Origin: Undaria pinnatifida
Lineage: Eukaryota; Sar; Phaeophyceae; Laminariales; Alariaceae
Length of the DNA: 64,000 bases
Direction: 5' to 3'
Assembly (NCBI GenBank): GCA_012845835.1
Contig: JABAKD010000014.1
Span: 6,793,396 to 6,857,395, forward strand
The notes below the pieces were generated by a model that worked only from the letters and a program-made list of their open reading frames with translations, made no database searches and was not told where the DNA came from. Below, in pieces: positions 44,389-57,387 of the stretch (positions are counted from its first letter, which is position 1; the number at the start of each line of letters is the position of its first letter). The position numbers and the translations under genes are program-made.

Positions 44389-47300
44389 GACAATCACGCC
44401 TACGTACGCGAGATAAATATCACAACTACGGGGATGTTCAGAAGCCATCCCCGGGTTTCAGGTTGCGCGTTTCGGGTTGGGGCTAGGGTTAGGTTGCGTC
44501 CGAAAGCAAAGGTCTCGATAGACCCCCTTAAGACGGCGGTATGAAATTAGCCGGACGCTAGTCGCTTTAACACGGTACATGTAGGGTGTCGGCGCTTGAT
44601 CACACGTTGGGTGGGGAGGAAGGGGGGGGGGGGTGAGACGGGGTCGTTAACTTATTTCATAAATTGGACGTAGTCGTACGACCATAGACCCTTGCATCCT
44701 TACAATGCTGGGACAGACCACGGTTTTTGACCGACCGGGCAGACATCGCGTGGAGGTTGGGGGGGAGTGGGGGGGCGACTACCAAAAACTCAAAAGCACC
44801 ACATTGGCGCTGTAGAACAGCCGCCGATCGCTTAATGTAAGCGTTCGATTGGATGAGGCCTCCTTCCCCAAGGAAGGACGGCCTCCCCCGGGATTTTAAC
44901 TCCGCGCCGGGCACTCAGCTCGGCGGCATTTCTTTGGAAACAAAATCACGGCACAAACACAACTTTCACTTCTTCTCGTTCCACTGCACCTTCTCGATAC
45001 CGCGATTCCATTATCGTACCTGTTCCAAAACTTGCGAGGATTTTTGTCTACACCGGTTCATCCACACGCCAAACGGCGCAATCTGTTTTCGGCAACTGCT
45101 TAAGGACGGATGGCAGCAGAACCGTTTGAACACCACGCAGATCACGATCTAGATTATCTAGATTATCTAAATTATCTAGATTATCTATATTTGCTGTTGT
45201 GGCACGTTGTGCCGGATCTGTATCATACAGATCGAACCCCCGAAGGGTAGACTTTTTCTTGGAAGTTTGTAAAATTTGGTAGCTGCCGATATGACATAAC
45301 AGGGTCCGTATCGTACTAAATATATACATAGATGGAAATAATAATACATACGTAAAAACGAGCGGTCGGTGTATCACACAGCTTGCAAAGATGAGTATCG
45401 ACCCTAAATTTATGGAACAAACAGCTAACGTATACAGGATAAAATCATAAAACACAACCCTCGAGGGCAGCAAGTTTCTTCCAATTTGGCCTTTGATTTT
45501 ACAACTCCCTTCTCGTGATACACGAGCCTCACCGCGGGGACATATTCCGAACAGATCCTTCAGATCCTACACGGTGAACATGGTCTAGCCCATGCAGATC
45601 ATTCGGCTCTCACCCGGCAACGTGGTCTAGATCATGCAGGTCACTCGGCGTCCACCCGGCCAACCTGATCCAGATCATGCAGATCATCCACCAGCACCGT
45701 AATCACTACCACCACCACCTTCACCACCACCACCACCACCACCACGATCATCACCACCACCACCACCACCACCACCGGCAACCAAGTTTAATTCCACACG
45801 CCACATACACGAAAACGAAACTCACCGGGGAGTGTCTCGACAGACCCCCTTCAAGGCCGAGCTGCCCGTGATCGTTCTTGCCGAAGGTGTACATGCCGCC
45901 GCCTACAACCGAAACCGCCTGCACAGAACAAAATATGTGATTTATCCATAAAAAGGTACACCGGGTGTGTTTGGCACCGTTTTCCGGTACAATAGGAATC
46001 CATTACAAGAACTCTACATTGGCTGCGCTCATTGGCCAAAGCACCCCTGTGCCGGGATATAACCATAAATGCCTGGGCACACCGACTTATAACCTCTCAG
46101 GTTGGTGTTCAACGTTACATGCCGTCGCCTGCCACAGAAACCACCTGAACAGAAAATGGACATTTCGTGGATGGGTTGTGAAGGAGAGGCTTATATTCCA
46201 ACGCTTTTCTAGCCGCAAAAATATACACCAGGTATACGAAGACCAGGTAACGTGTACGACGTATCACTATAACACTGCTACGCCTCTCTCCGATCCTGCC
46301 CCAACTCCTCGCCCTGCCCCGAACCCACCCCCACCCCTCCTCTGTCACCGTGTGGTACATGACGCACGCCGCGCTGACGACCCTCAGTCTCCCTCCACGC
46401 CAGACCAACCCCCACCCTACCTCCCACCTTCTCACCTAACCATACGGTATATGTCGCGCGCTGCCCTGCCAACTCCCTCTAAGCACGCGTGTAGCAGTGT
46501 CACCCTCCGTCCCCAAATACCTATTAAGCTTGAAGTAGAACAAACAAGAGGTTCCAGGGCCTGAAAAAAAACTTCCGCTTGAGTGGATCTGCCAATTTCT
46601 CTTCCCAACCCCGCGCCGCCTGCTCCCCCCCGCTACGCCCACCCCACCCCACCCCACACTACCCCACACCACACCACACCACACCACACCATACCATCAC
46701 ATTCCACCCCTCCCCTTCCCCCCCGCCACCGTTCCCTCCCCGCCACCTTTACCGCCATCCCACCCCTCCCCCCCTGCTACTCCCAGCCTCCCGTACCCCC
46801 GCTGATTCCAAGGACCACGGCCATGCATGACAAAATTTCACCCCTCTCCCCCCACCCCCCCATCCCCTCTCACCGTGTGGTACATGCCGCACGCCACGCT
46901 CATAACTCCCACTCCCTCGAAACACGCCAACGATGTGGGGACAGAGCGGTTTGTCCCCTTGTCTCCGTGTCCCAGCTGTCCGTAATCGTTTCCCCCAAAA
47001 GTCCAAGTTCGATTGTCCTCAGTGACCACTACCGAATGCCGGTATGAGCACGCCACCTCAAGATGAGTACACGGCGGCAAGGGTAAGAAAGAAATGACGA
47101 TTAACATGTGTGGCGGGGGAGGGAAGGGGGAAGGGGGGTGGAGAGGGGGAAGGGGAACGGGGTTTGGTGGGGAGGGGGATGGCAAATGTGGTGGAGGGGG
47201 AGGAGAGGTTGAGGAGAGTGGGAAGGGGGACGGAGAGGGAGAGGGAGTGGGGGAGGGGGGGCGGGAGCAGGTAGAGAGAGGAGGAGGGAGAGAACGAGGG

Positions 47301-50300
47301 AGGGGAAGCGGAAGGGAGAGGGCGCACTCATTTGTTGCTTGCCTTAGTCATTTGGCCATAGACCGCGCACGAGCCAGAGCACAGGGGAGGAACCAAGAAC
47401 GACAGGTTTCCCAGCACGCACATACAGGTGCACTAACGGGCATACACGCGCACAAAACACGCAAACACGCACAATTACACACATATACGCACAATCACAC
47501 ACAATACACGAACATACGGGTGCTTACACTTACATGCACGCGCACGCGCGAAGGCTACGATAAAACCCCCATCACCTTGGACACTCGGAGGCCGGCAAGG
47601 TGGCCGACCAGTTTCGGTGAGCAGATACTCCTCCCCGCGTGCCCGTGCCCCAGTTGGCCCCTAAGAGGATAATCCGGTCCGAAGAGATGAAGCAAAACCA
47701 TGGTCGTCGGTTATCACCGGCCAGCCAGTCGAGAAAAATGGCCGCCCATCCACAGAAGGCGTGTAGGTTTAGGCGGCAGGGCGGGCGGGGATGGCGGATG
47801 GGGGAGGGAGGAGGGGACTGCGGTTTTTATCGACTGCTGTTTGGTATTGGACTGCGGTTTTCGCAGACCGTTGTTTTCGCAAAAGACTCCGGTTAGACCG
47901 ATGGGTATGGTTAAACAATGCAGTCATAAAATGCGAATCCAAGACTGGATTTAGCTGAAATATCCGATGCACAGTGGTATAAGAGGAAATGAGGCAAAAA
48001 AATGCCGACCAGTATTTTGAAATGGCCGAAATGCTGCCTTTTTGTTCGAATCCCAAGGGTGCATTCGATTGCCAAAATGCCCATCAAAATCCCCAAGAAG
48101 TTACCCCGCCTTCACAAACCACCAGCACCAGCGGAGGGCATCGAGAACCTCAGCCGCGTGCGTGGGTGACAGTCGAGTATGTCCCATGACGATAGCTCAA
48201 CGATGGCAGCAGTCCTGTCCGCCGCAGCAGCCACCTTGGCCAACTTGCAGACGATGAGGGAGGGCATGGCTGCAACGTTTGCTGAAGAGCCGGGGTTGGG
48301 TGGTTCGGGCGCGGCAGGACAGGAGGCGGATGATGATGGGAGCTAGGTTTGGAGAGCGAGTTCCCTACTGGTGCACGCGACGCCGCACAACGGGACTGCG
48401 TTCCCTTCACACTGAAGGTACGGTTGCCTTTGTAGCTGGGTCCCGTTGACAACTCCGTGTGCTTCTTCTGTGTCATCAAGCAGCTTGAAGCAGTAGCAGC
48501 CCCATGGTCGAATTTTGGAATATATTTGGACCCTCATGCATATTTTGACTGCTGCTTGTACTCTATACCTGGTATAATAACGATTTTTGGGCTCGCGGCT
48601 GCTGCTTGTACTCTATACCTGGTATAATAACGATTTTTGGGCTCGCGGCTGCTGCTTGTACTCTATACCTGGTATAATAACTTTTTTCGGGCTCTCGTCT
48701 GCTGCTTGTACTCTTTACTTTTTTGGCGCCGATCTCTTTGCAGCTCACCGCTGCTCACGCCAAGGGGAGTGCCTGGTACACCTTCAGCGCTTCTTGAGAC
48801 ATCAGTCTGCCACCAAACTTTTTGCTCACTCGTGTGAGCGCCCACATAAAATCCCCTGAGAGCTCCACCGGGAGCACGGGAACCTGGGACGTGTATGCAG
48901 TCCTGCTCGCCATCTTTGGAGTTGTTTGACGATCGCGAGTAGGTGCCCAGTTGGTACTTGGTGGAGTTTCTGGACTGTATGCTGACCCCTCGTACACAAG
49001 CCTTCGTAGTTTTATAAGAACCAAAAGCATTTGTCCACTCTGGGATTTCTGTGTATTATACCAACGTCCAGCAAATCTCTCTTCGAGAAAATAATGCCAG
49101 GCGGCGAAACAAAATGCAGGTCATCATTCGCATTCGCATTTCCTGCCATACCCATCGGTCTTATGGCAGACTGGCGTTGGAGTGCTTACTGTACGTGTGC
49201 ACACCGGAAAACTCCAATGTCAAAAACGCCCTCCAGGCCCACGTGCCATTGCAGCCGCGAGTCTGAAGGCCCCCTGCTTACTGTACGCCAGCTAGAGCTG
49301 GATTGCGAATACAATTGAGTCAAATGGACACACGACAAGTACGAAAACGCGAAATGTATGAAAATACTTGGAAGTGTGGCGAACCTAAAGCTTTACCTTT
49401 CCCTAAAGCTTTACCTTTCCCCGTCCACTGGAGGATTAAAAACAAAAAAGTACGTGTGCACACCGCCAAACTCCCGCACTTGAAAAAAAAAAACGATCAC
49501 GACCCACGAGCAATTGCACCCAAACGTCTGCAGCTTCCTGCTTTGCTGTTTGTGTGCAACATCAAAATTCAAACATAGTGGGAACTCAAAAGGATGGGGC
49601 AAGATCTAGAATTCAAACTAAAAAAATAAATAAGAACGCTAAGTACTCACGAGCCATTGCAGCCGCAAGCCTGAAGCTCCCCATCCGCCGTAACGACAAG
49701 AAGGTGCTCACAACCATTGCCGGAGTTGACCAGGGTGACGCGACCAGCGGGTCGAAAGCTGGGCTCTTCGAGAGACACCTGGGTACGAGGGTTTTCCGGC
49801 ATGTTTTTCGGACGGGAAGGCGAGCGTGCGGGGGGATAGGCGGGGGGGGGGGGGGGGGGCTCCAAACTCGTGCCAAGAAAAAATTGTGGTACTTTTATCT
49901 GGTACCAGGTACCAGGTATGATGTAAAACAATAGTCGAAAATCGCAGTGTGCCTTTTCTTTATCTGTAGGGTCTATTTAAAACAAATACCCGAAATACTT
50001 TTGCACGTTATCTGGTGTGTGTTGTGTACCACGACTGGTAAAGCGGCCTCGGCGAGCGGGGTGGTGGTGTGACGCTTTGCTTGAGTCTTAGGGGGGTGTA
50101 CTCGATATTCATGTATGGCCGTAATCGTATGACAACAGCTATTAGACCCTCGTATTCCTACATGCCGGGACGGAGCATGTCGAGTTTTCACCGACCAGGC
50201 AGACATTGCTTGCACCAAGCGCGGAGCCCAGTGACATGTTCGGCGAGTCGCATGAAGAGTGAGCTGTATCCTACTAAGACCGCTTGTTACTTGAGTCTTA

Positions 50301-53300
50301 GGGGGGAGAGGAATCCACACAAAAAAAAATGGGCGTAAAAACAGCTGGAGAGAGCGTTTTTCACGCGTCAAGAGGCGTGAACATGGAACACCAAAACAAA
50401 CACGAAGCTTGCGTCTTAAAATGAAAAAAATCATAGCTCGCTAAGAACATCGGGCTCGAGCCTCTTACTACCTAAACGTAGAACGGCTCTGGGCGTACAT
50501 GGACGTAAAACATAAAATATATTTTCGTATTTCATGCAGATAACCCAACGGTTCGAATACTTCCGCTCGCAGTTGTATATCAAAAGGCCCTTGAAACGGT
50601 GGTACAGGAGTGATAACTCGAAAACATTCTCCAAGAGGTTGTCGGTTTGCGCGTCGGAGAAATCGGAACGGTTGTGATCGTGTGCTCCCAGGTGCTAGTA
50701 CGTGCCAAGGGAAGGGGCCCGGAGATCAACGCTAGCCGGAGAGATTTGTCCAACCCAAAAATGAATACTTTGGTGGTCATATAGAACAACCGGATTTCCT
50801 TTATTTTTCGTTTTGTTCAATTCTTATTCATTGTCTAGCTTGCTTTTGTGTGCGTGCTTTTCGTACACGGTGAGTTGGCATTTTTCCATTTGCCATTCCT
50901 CGATTCGTTTGCGACCATTTTGTCTCAATGTTTCGTATGTGTCTCACAGTCTGTGGCCACATAATGCGTGTACCTGAGAGGACGAAGAATCAGGACGGGG
51001 TCTCTGGGTGGGCTGATATCGTTGGGTAGGTCGTACGGTGTAACGTTATCACAACTCACACACTAGCCTCCATAGCCAAATCAGAGATGAACACCTCCGA
51101 ACCTTCGAGAAGGAAGGCACCCTCTCCGGAACCACACCCTCGATTTCTCCTATCCCGCATTGTCCTTCGTCGTTGTTGCCGCAGGAGTACACCTTGTAGG
51201 GGGCAGTGGAGAGCGGGAGGGGGGTGAGAGGAGAGGGTTTGAGAGGGGAGAGGAGTGAAGACGGCGGCGGGGGGGGGGGGGGTGACGCTCTGATGGGCCA
51301 GGTTGGGCTGGAAGGCGTGCCGCGAGGAGGTAGGGGGGGGTGTAGCTGTCCAGGTGGGCTGGGCTGGGACGGGCTGGGCTGGGCGGGGTTGGAGATCCGT
51401 CTCGCAGATCGGAAGCTGAGACAGGGAATCGAACAGGAGCAACGTTGTTGCTGCGTACAAACTAAGACTCGTCATTCGGGTCGCATGCGTTTCGTGTTAT
51501 CTGAGCGAGCCTTCTGCTACTGATGACATTCAAAGCTGCTACTGCTGTTGCTACTGCTACTATTTCAATACTGCTACTATTTCAATACGTCAGCATTCCC
51601 ATTCCTCTATAACATCGTACCTTACACAAGTACTCCTGCTGCATTTTCTCCTGGTCTTGCTCCCAATCCTACTCTGCTATTTCATATCTGGTATTTTGCT
51701 ATAAATAACACAACCCTACAACCACCACCACTACCATTACTTCTACGGCTACTACGGCTGCTACTACTACTACTACTACTTCGAGTGTGTACTACTACCA
51801 CACCTGCTGTTGCCGCTACGGCTACTGTTCCAATTTAACGCGACAATAGCGCTATCACCACCACCACCACCACCACCACCAGTACCACCACCAACCACCA
51901 CCACCACCACCACCACCACCACCATCCACCACCAACCACCACCAACCACCACCACCCCCCCTGCTGCTGCTATTGCAGCAAGCGGTGGTGTCTTCTCGCT
52001 CACCTCCCCAGTGTTGGTAAGGATAGCGGTGTGTTCGTTACCAGCGGTAACCAACACGACGTCCTTGCCCAGGCAGAAATCAGAGCGTGTCGGCGTCCGT
52101 CGTTCTATCGTGTCGCCCAGCCCCAGTTCTCCCGCCGTGTTCTGGCCGAACTGCAGCGGCGACAGAGCGAGCAGGAACAAGAAGGCTGTGTGTGCAGCTA
52201 GTTTAGGATCAAGCATTGAGCCATGGCACGGTTGGGGATGCAGTTTGTTTAGCCAGAATACGTTTGAACGACTGGCCTCAACTGAGGAAGTAGCTGATAC
52301 TCAATACAATATCGTTGGAAACTAGGTTTGTTCGTTTTCTTCATGCCTTTCTGCACCCGGGTGCTGTTATGGGTGCTGTAGCCGGTTGCCGCAGACGCTT
52401 CTGCCACGCAGCGAGAATATCATACACGCATCATATGGAGCGTGCAGCGTGTATCGGCCAAAAAAGCCAAGATGTGCAAAATGAGAATACCTCATACCCG
52501 CGGGATAAACTTCTGGGAAATAAGCCATACCCAGGGTATGTCTAACGTGACAACGTCATGAACATCGATCGTCATGATCATCATGATGATCGTCGTCGTC
52601 ATTTCTCCTGCAAACGAATCCTGTTAACAGTCTACATCGCCACGTCGTGCGTGCTCGAAACGTAGATGCAGTCCTGCAGCAGTTGTAGACGACCTGGTAC
52701 ACCACAGCAGCTGAGCAGCTGCTATACTGCTGATGCCTGTGCCGGTATTTCGTATCTGCGTGCTGCTGTAATTATGAACGAAGGAACTTTTTGTCACGGC
52801 AAGGTGGACAATACATGACGCCACATAGAAAGTGCTGTATATGGGGAAGATGCAGCATGGAATGCCAACGTGGTCTTGTACATAGGCACAGAGAACAGCA
52901 ATACCTTTTCTACAACAACTGGGGCAGACCCACGCTTTTGCGCGATGCATCAAGGGCCCAAACACCATGACGCCGCCGTGGCTTATCAAAATACTGGAAC
53001 CAAAGATGGCCCGTCAGCAAATATACATTTCCCACTTAATTCCCTATATAATACGGGGATCCGAATAAAAATGCGGCGGAACCTCCCTTGCATCGCCCAT
53101 GGCTTTCTGCACAAAGTCAACCAGGAGACTCGACGCCGCCAGCGGGAAGGAGGGGAGCTAAGAGAACTGCCTTCTGGCACAATTTACATGCGTGGTTACG
53201 GCTAGTGTACCCTCGGCGTGCAATGTGCGCGACATCTTCCATGGCGAGCACGACAACAATTGAAGAGGAAATAGCATTTGCACCGAAAACAAAATTGAGT

Positions 53301-53456
53301 CGTACATACGCGTGCGAATTGGCGCAGTATGTCTAGCATGTGTCTGGGGCGCACACGCTGGGCTTCGCCGCGACAATTGGATGGTGCGTTGCATAGCCAC
53401 CCACCACTCACCCCATAGAGCTCTCGCTCTTCTTCCTTGTCGTTGTCCACGTCCAT
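37018..53456 (-). CDS. RCC1-BTB-BACK protein (RCBTB-like), fourteen exons
   Basis: Spliced minus-strand gene, about 627 aa. Exons from the start: 53412-53456, 52004-52150, 51136-51192 (3' border unsure), 49651-49778, 47576-47660, 46874-47056, 45826-45918, 43695-43840, 43337-43447, 41906-41996, 41417-41586, 38748-38898, 37986-38111, 37018-37368. The joined product has seven RCC1 repeats (NxxGQLGxG and VACGxxHT signatures), enough for a closed beta-propeller. A BTB domain follows ([39 protein letters not shown]), then [19 protein letters not shown] and a BACK-like helical segment. RCBTB-type proteins usually act as cullin-3 ubiquitin ligase adaptors or at chromatin and vesicles; which applies here is unknown. 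Splice phases agree at every junction except around exon 3. Confidence 0.9.
37385..37935 (-). repeat. Three tandem units of about 190 bp before the last RCC1-BTB exon
   Basis: Each unit has a GAGCTCGCACG-type copy of the exon-14 start (CELL), then a C/GCC-rich tract and a CGAGATGAGGTACTCG-type block. Copies of the coding start at about 37540-37565 and 37740-37790 read CNACELL and [11 protein letters not shown]. Confidence 0.6.
37986..38111 (-). CDS. RCC1-BTB gene exon 13 (BTB end)
   Basis: 42 codons, phase 0: [20 protein letters not shown] then [17 protein letters not shown]. This is the closing helix pair of a BTB domain, where cullin-3 contacts lie in known families. A decayed copy is at about 38200-38285. 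Confidence 0.92.
38200..38285 (-). pseudogene. Decayed copy of RCC1-BTB exon 13
   Basis: The minus frame [20 protein letters not shown] mirrors [20 protein letters not shown] of the real exon, about 170 bp upstream in the transcript. Confidence 0.7.
38333..38425 (+). repeat. Interstitial TTAGGG-like tract
   Basis: GGGTTAGGGTT mixed with CGCATGGGTTAT variants. Shorter tracts lie at 38555-38580, 44463-44500 and 54275-54312. Confidence 0.6.
38748..38898 (-). CDS. RCC1-BTB gene exon 12 (BTB core)
   Basis: One base plus 50 codons: [20 protein letters not shown], a Gly-rich loop, then [14 protein letters not shown]. Typical BTB (A/L)RSxxFRAML and FLxYLYTD positions. Donor GTAAGG, phase 0 out. Confidence 0.92.
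39894..40727. repeat. GATA tetranucleotide array
   Basis: About 830 bp of TAGA/GATA with scattered variants, between RCC1-BTB exons 11 and 12. The 329-aa minus frame is an artefact. Confidence 0.95.
40737..40915. repeat. TAGTGCCGG repeat element
   Basis: Second cluster of TAGTGCCGG motifs, directly abutting the GATA array. Confidence 0.4.
41417..41586 (-). CDS. RCC1-BTB gene exon 11 (propeller end, BTB start)
   Basis: 56 codons plus two bases. [14 protein letters not shown] closes RCC1 repeat 7. After a linker, [20 protein letters not shown] starts the BTB fold. Acceptor TTTCAG, donor GTACAG. Confidence 0.92.
41906..41996 (-). CDS. RCC1-BTB gene exon 10
   Basis: One base plus 30 codons: completes Arg, then [20 protein letters not shown] to VCQ (repeat 7). 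The acceptor (TTGTAG) directly follows about 640 bases of CCCTTA repeats. Donor GTATTA. Confidence 0.87.
41997..42640. repeat. GGGTAA hexamer array abutting a splice acceptor
   Basis: About 640 bp of GGGTAA (CCCTTA on the coding strand) directly before the acceptor of RCC1-BTB exon 10. It is not the TTAGGG telomere hexamer. Confidence 0.92.
42770..43200 (-). repeat. Tandem decayed copies of RCC1-BTB exon 9 end (about 160-bp unit)
   Basis: CTCACCTTCCGCCGAAGGGG (about 43015) and TTCACCTTCTAAAAGGGGTG (about 43165) precede the real CTCACCTTCCGAAGGGGTAC (43332). A further piece at 42778-42815 matches coding bases (CCAGCCTTCAGAGTCAAGCG). Linked flanking sequence (AACAAAATAGGACCAT / AAGAAAATAGGGCCAT) shows that units were copied whole. 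Confidence 0.65.
43337..43447 (-). CDS. RCC1-BTB gene exon 9
   Basis: One base, 36 codons, two bases: [20 protein letters not shown] then [16 protein letters not shown]. It ends repeat 6. Its acceptor follows a C-homopolymer tract (minus strand). The donor region is the last unit of a roughly 160-bp tandem series. Confidence 0.9.
43695..43840 (-). CDS. RCC1-BTB gene exon 8
   Basis: 48 codons plus two bases: [20 protein letters not shown], then [20 protein letters not shown]. It ends repeat 5 and opens repeat 6. Donor GTGAGA. The TG end joins the G of exon 9 to give Trp. Confidence 0.9.
43897..44156 (+). mobile_element. MITE family B inside RCC1-BTB intron 7
   Basis: Ends GACGCATGCTACGATAGAGG and CTCTATCGTAGCACACTTC. 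Confidence 0.65.
44158..44390 (-). repeat. Dispersed repeat family A with a 37-base homopolymer
   Basis: Reverse copy ending in an uninterrupted run of about 37 G (about 44352-44388). Confidence 0.6.
45370..45450 (+). other. TQLAKMS-type micro-peptide element, copy 3
   Basis: [20 protein letters not shown] then YRIKS plus stop (ATG at 45391). It lies in an RCC1-BTB intron, opposite strand. Confidence 0.55.
45590..45780. repeat. 45-bp tandem repeat and CAC array
   Basis: Two and a half units with TGGTCTAGNNCATGCAG and CACCCGGC, then a CAC/CAT array. Confidence 0.75.
45826..45918 (-). CDS. RCC1-BTB gene exon 7
   Basis: 31 codons, phase 0: [20 protein letters not shown] then [11 protein letters not shown]. 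It ends repeat 4 and opens repeat 5. Acceptor TGTGCAG, donor GTGAGT. Confidence 0.88.
46341..46400 (-). pseudogene. Decayed copy of RCC1-BTB exon 6 end
   Basis: CACCGTGTGGTACATGACGC then ACGCCGCGCTGACGAC, against the real CACCGTGTGGTACATGCCGC then ACGCCACGCTCATAAC. Confidence 0.7.
46431..46480 (-). pseudogene. Second decayed copy of RCC1-BTB exon 6 end
   Basis: CTAACCATACGGTATATGTC then GCGCGCTGCCCTGCCAACTC; more diverged than the other copy. Confidence 0.5.
46874..47056 (-). CDS. RCC1-BTB gene exon 6
   Basis: 61 codons, phase 0 at both ends. [18 protein letters not shown] ends repeat 3, and [13 protein letters not shown] to VACGMYHT is repeat 4. Donor GTGAGA. Two decayed copies of the 3' end plus donor lie at 46341-46400 and 46431-46480. 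Confidence 0.9.
47576..47660 (-). CDS. RCC1-BTB gene exon 5
   Basis: One base plus 28 codons. It completes Ser (TC+G) and reads [28 protein letters not shown], the middle of repeat 3, then joins exon 6 (VACSYRH) in phase 0. Donor GTGATG. Found only by phase and homology. Confidence 0.85.
48179..48346 (+). CDS. Small ORF with Ala-rich helix and acidic tail (fragment)
   Basis: 55 aa starting [20 protein letters not shown] and ending [11 protein letters not shown]. It follows an AG (GTGACAG) at the left and could be the last exon of a transposon-derived gene. It lies inside an RCC1-BTB intron on the opposite strand. No family recognised. Confidence 0.35.
   Translation: MSHDDSSTMAAVLSAAAATLANLQTMREGMAATFAEEPGLGGSGAAGQEADDDGS
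48546..48715. repeat. 50-bp tandem repeat, three and a half units
   Basis: GACTGCTGCTTGTACTCTAT then ACCTGGTATAATAACGATTT, the first units almost identical. Confidence 0.88.
48755..49030 (-). CDS. Unrecognised ORF in RCC1-BTB intron 4
   Basis: 91 codons with a protein-like composition; the C-terminal half contains [20 protein letters not shown]. It could be a transposon remnant or a chance ORF. There is no splice support for including it in the RCC1-BTB gene, whose exons 4 and 5 already join in phase. Confidence 0.25.
   Translation of the reverse strand: MLLVLIKLRRLVYEGSAYSPETPPSTNWAPTRDRQTTPKMASRTAYTSQVPVLPVELSGDFMWALTRVSKKFGGRLMSQEALKVYQALPLA
49236..49275 (-). pseudogene. Second decayed copy of RCC1-BTB exon 4 end
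   Basis: CACGTGCCATTGCAGCCGCG then AGTCTGAAGG, against the real CACGAGCCATTGCAGCCGCA then AGCCTGAAGC. Confidence 0.6.
49504..49540 (-). pseudogene. Decayed copy of RCC1-BTB exon 4 end
   Basis: CACGAGCAATTGCACCCAAA against the real CACGAGCCATTGCAGCCGCA (plus-strand reading). Confidence 0.5.
49651..49778 (-). CDS. RCC1-BTB gene exon 4
   Basis: 42 codons plus two bases: [14 protein letters not shown]... [20 protein letters not shown]. It ends repeat 2 and opens repeat 3. Acceptor CCCAG after a C-rich tract, strong donor GTGAGT. Two decayed copies of its 3' end lie downstream (49504-49540 and 49236-49275). Confidence 0.87.
50095..50300 (-). repeat. Dispersed repeat family A
   Basis: Reverse copy from the GGCCGTAATCGTATGAC end to GCATGAAGAGTGAGCTG. 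Confidence 0.55.
51136..51192 (-). CDS. RCC1-BTB gene exon 3 (repeat 2, first half)
   Basis: [19 protein letters not shown] is clearly RCC1. The 3' border is uncertain. Ending at 51136 (weak donor GTGGTT) gives a normal 53-residue repeat in phase with exon 4. A stronger GTGAGT lies at 51059 but does not match in phase. From 51114 downward a second frame ([14 protein letters not shown]) also looks coding, so one missing base in the sequence is possible. Confidence 0.65.
51840..51960. repeat. ACC/CAC trinucleotide array
   Basis: About 120 bp of CAC, in RCC1-BTB intron 2 (GTG on the coding strand). Confidence 0.9.
52004..52150 (-). CDS. RCC1-BTB gene exon 2 (RCC1 repeat 1)
   Basis: 49 codons, phase 0 at both ends: [13 protein letters not shown]... 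[15 protein letters not shown]. The acceptor is preceded by a pyrimidine tract, and the donor is GTGAGC. The same frame is open upstream to an ATG at 52216, an alternative but less likely start. Confidence 0.88.
53412..53456 (-). CDS. RCC1-BTB gene exon 1 (start codon)
   Basis: Fifteen codons, [15 protein letters not shown], then donor GTGAGT. Joined in phase 0 to exon 2 it gives [14 protein letters not shown], an exact RCC1 blade entry, which is why I chose this start. Too short to appear as an ORF. Confidence 0.75.
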
Positions 53457-53959
53457 CGCCAGCCAGAGTCAGGCATAGATACGCCAAAACACAAGTGATA
53501 CATCGATCGATTCAACAAAGAGCTGCAAGTGAAAACCATTCTACTCCGAGTACATAACAAGGGGTATGCTTCCATGATTTTTTTTAAACACTAGCAAACG
53601 GCAAACGCTAAAGCTTTATTTTTCCCCATCCGCCGGAGGATGAAAAAAAAAAAAAAAAAAAAAAAAAAATCAAGTACCAGATTTTACCTTCTTGTGTACC
53701 GTACAATTTCTTTGAAAAGCAGCAGCAGCAGCAGCAGCAGCAGCACCGAGCTGTTTGGGGAACTGGGTGATACTGGGTACTACGAGCACTGTCTGCTTGC
53801 TGGGCTGTGTTTGTAGCGTGCTCGAACGAGCAAGCGATTAACGCCGAAAAATATCCTACCACGAACACTAAATCCAAGTTGTTTGACCCCAAACACGTGC
53901 GTGCTGTCCTTTTACCACCGCAAAAAAAAATCCTGCAAGTGCACTCTAATTCCAAATAC

Positions 53960-57387
<3,428 letters not shown>

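Noticed and set aside
44853-45152. Plus ORF with [17 protein letters not shown]
   Set aside because: Looks somewhat protein-like, but it lies in an RCC1-BTB intron, has no recognised domain and overlaps an ATTATCTAG repeat; too weak to call.
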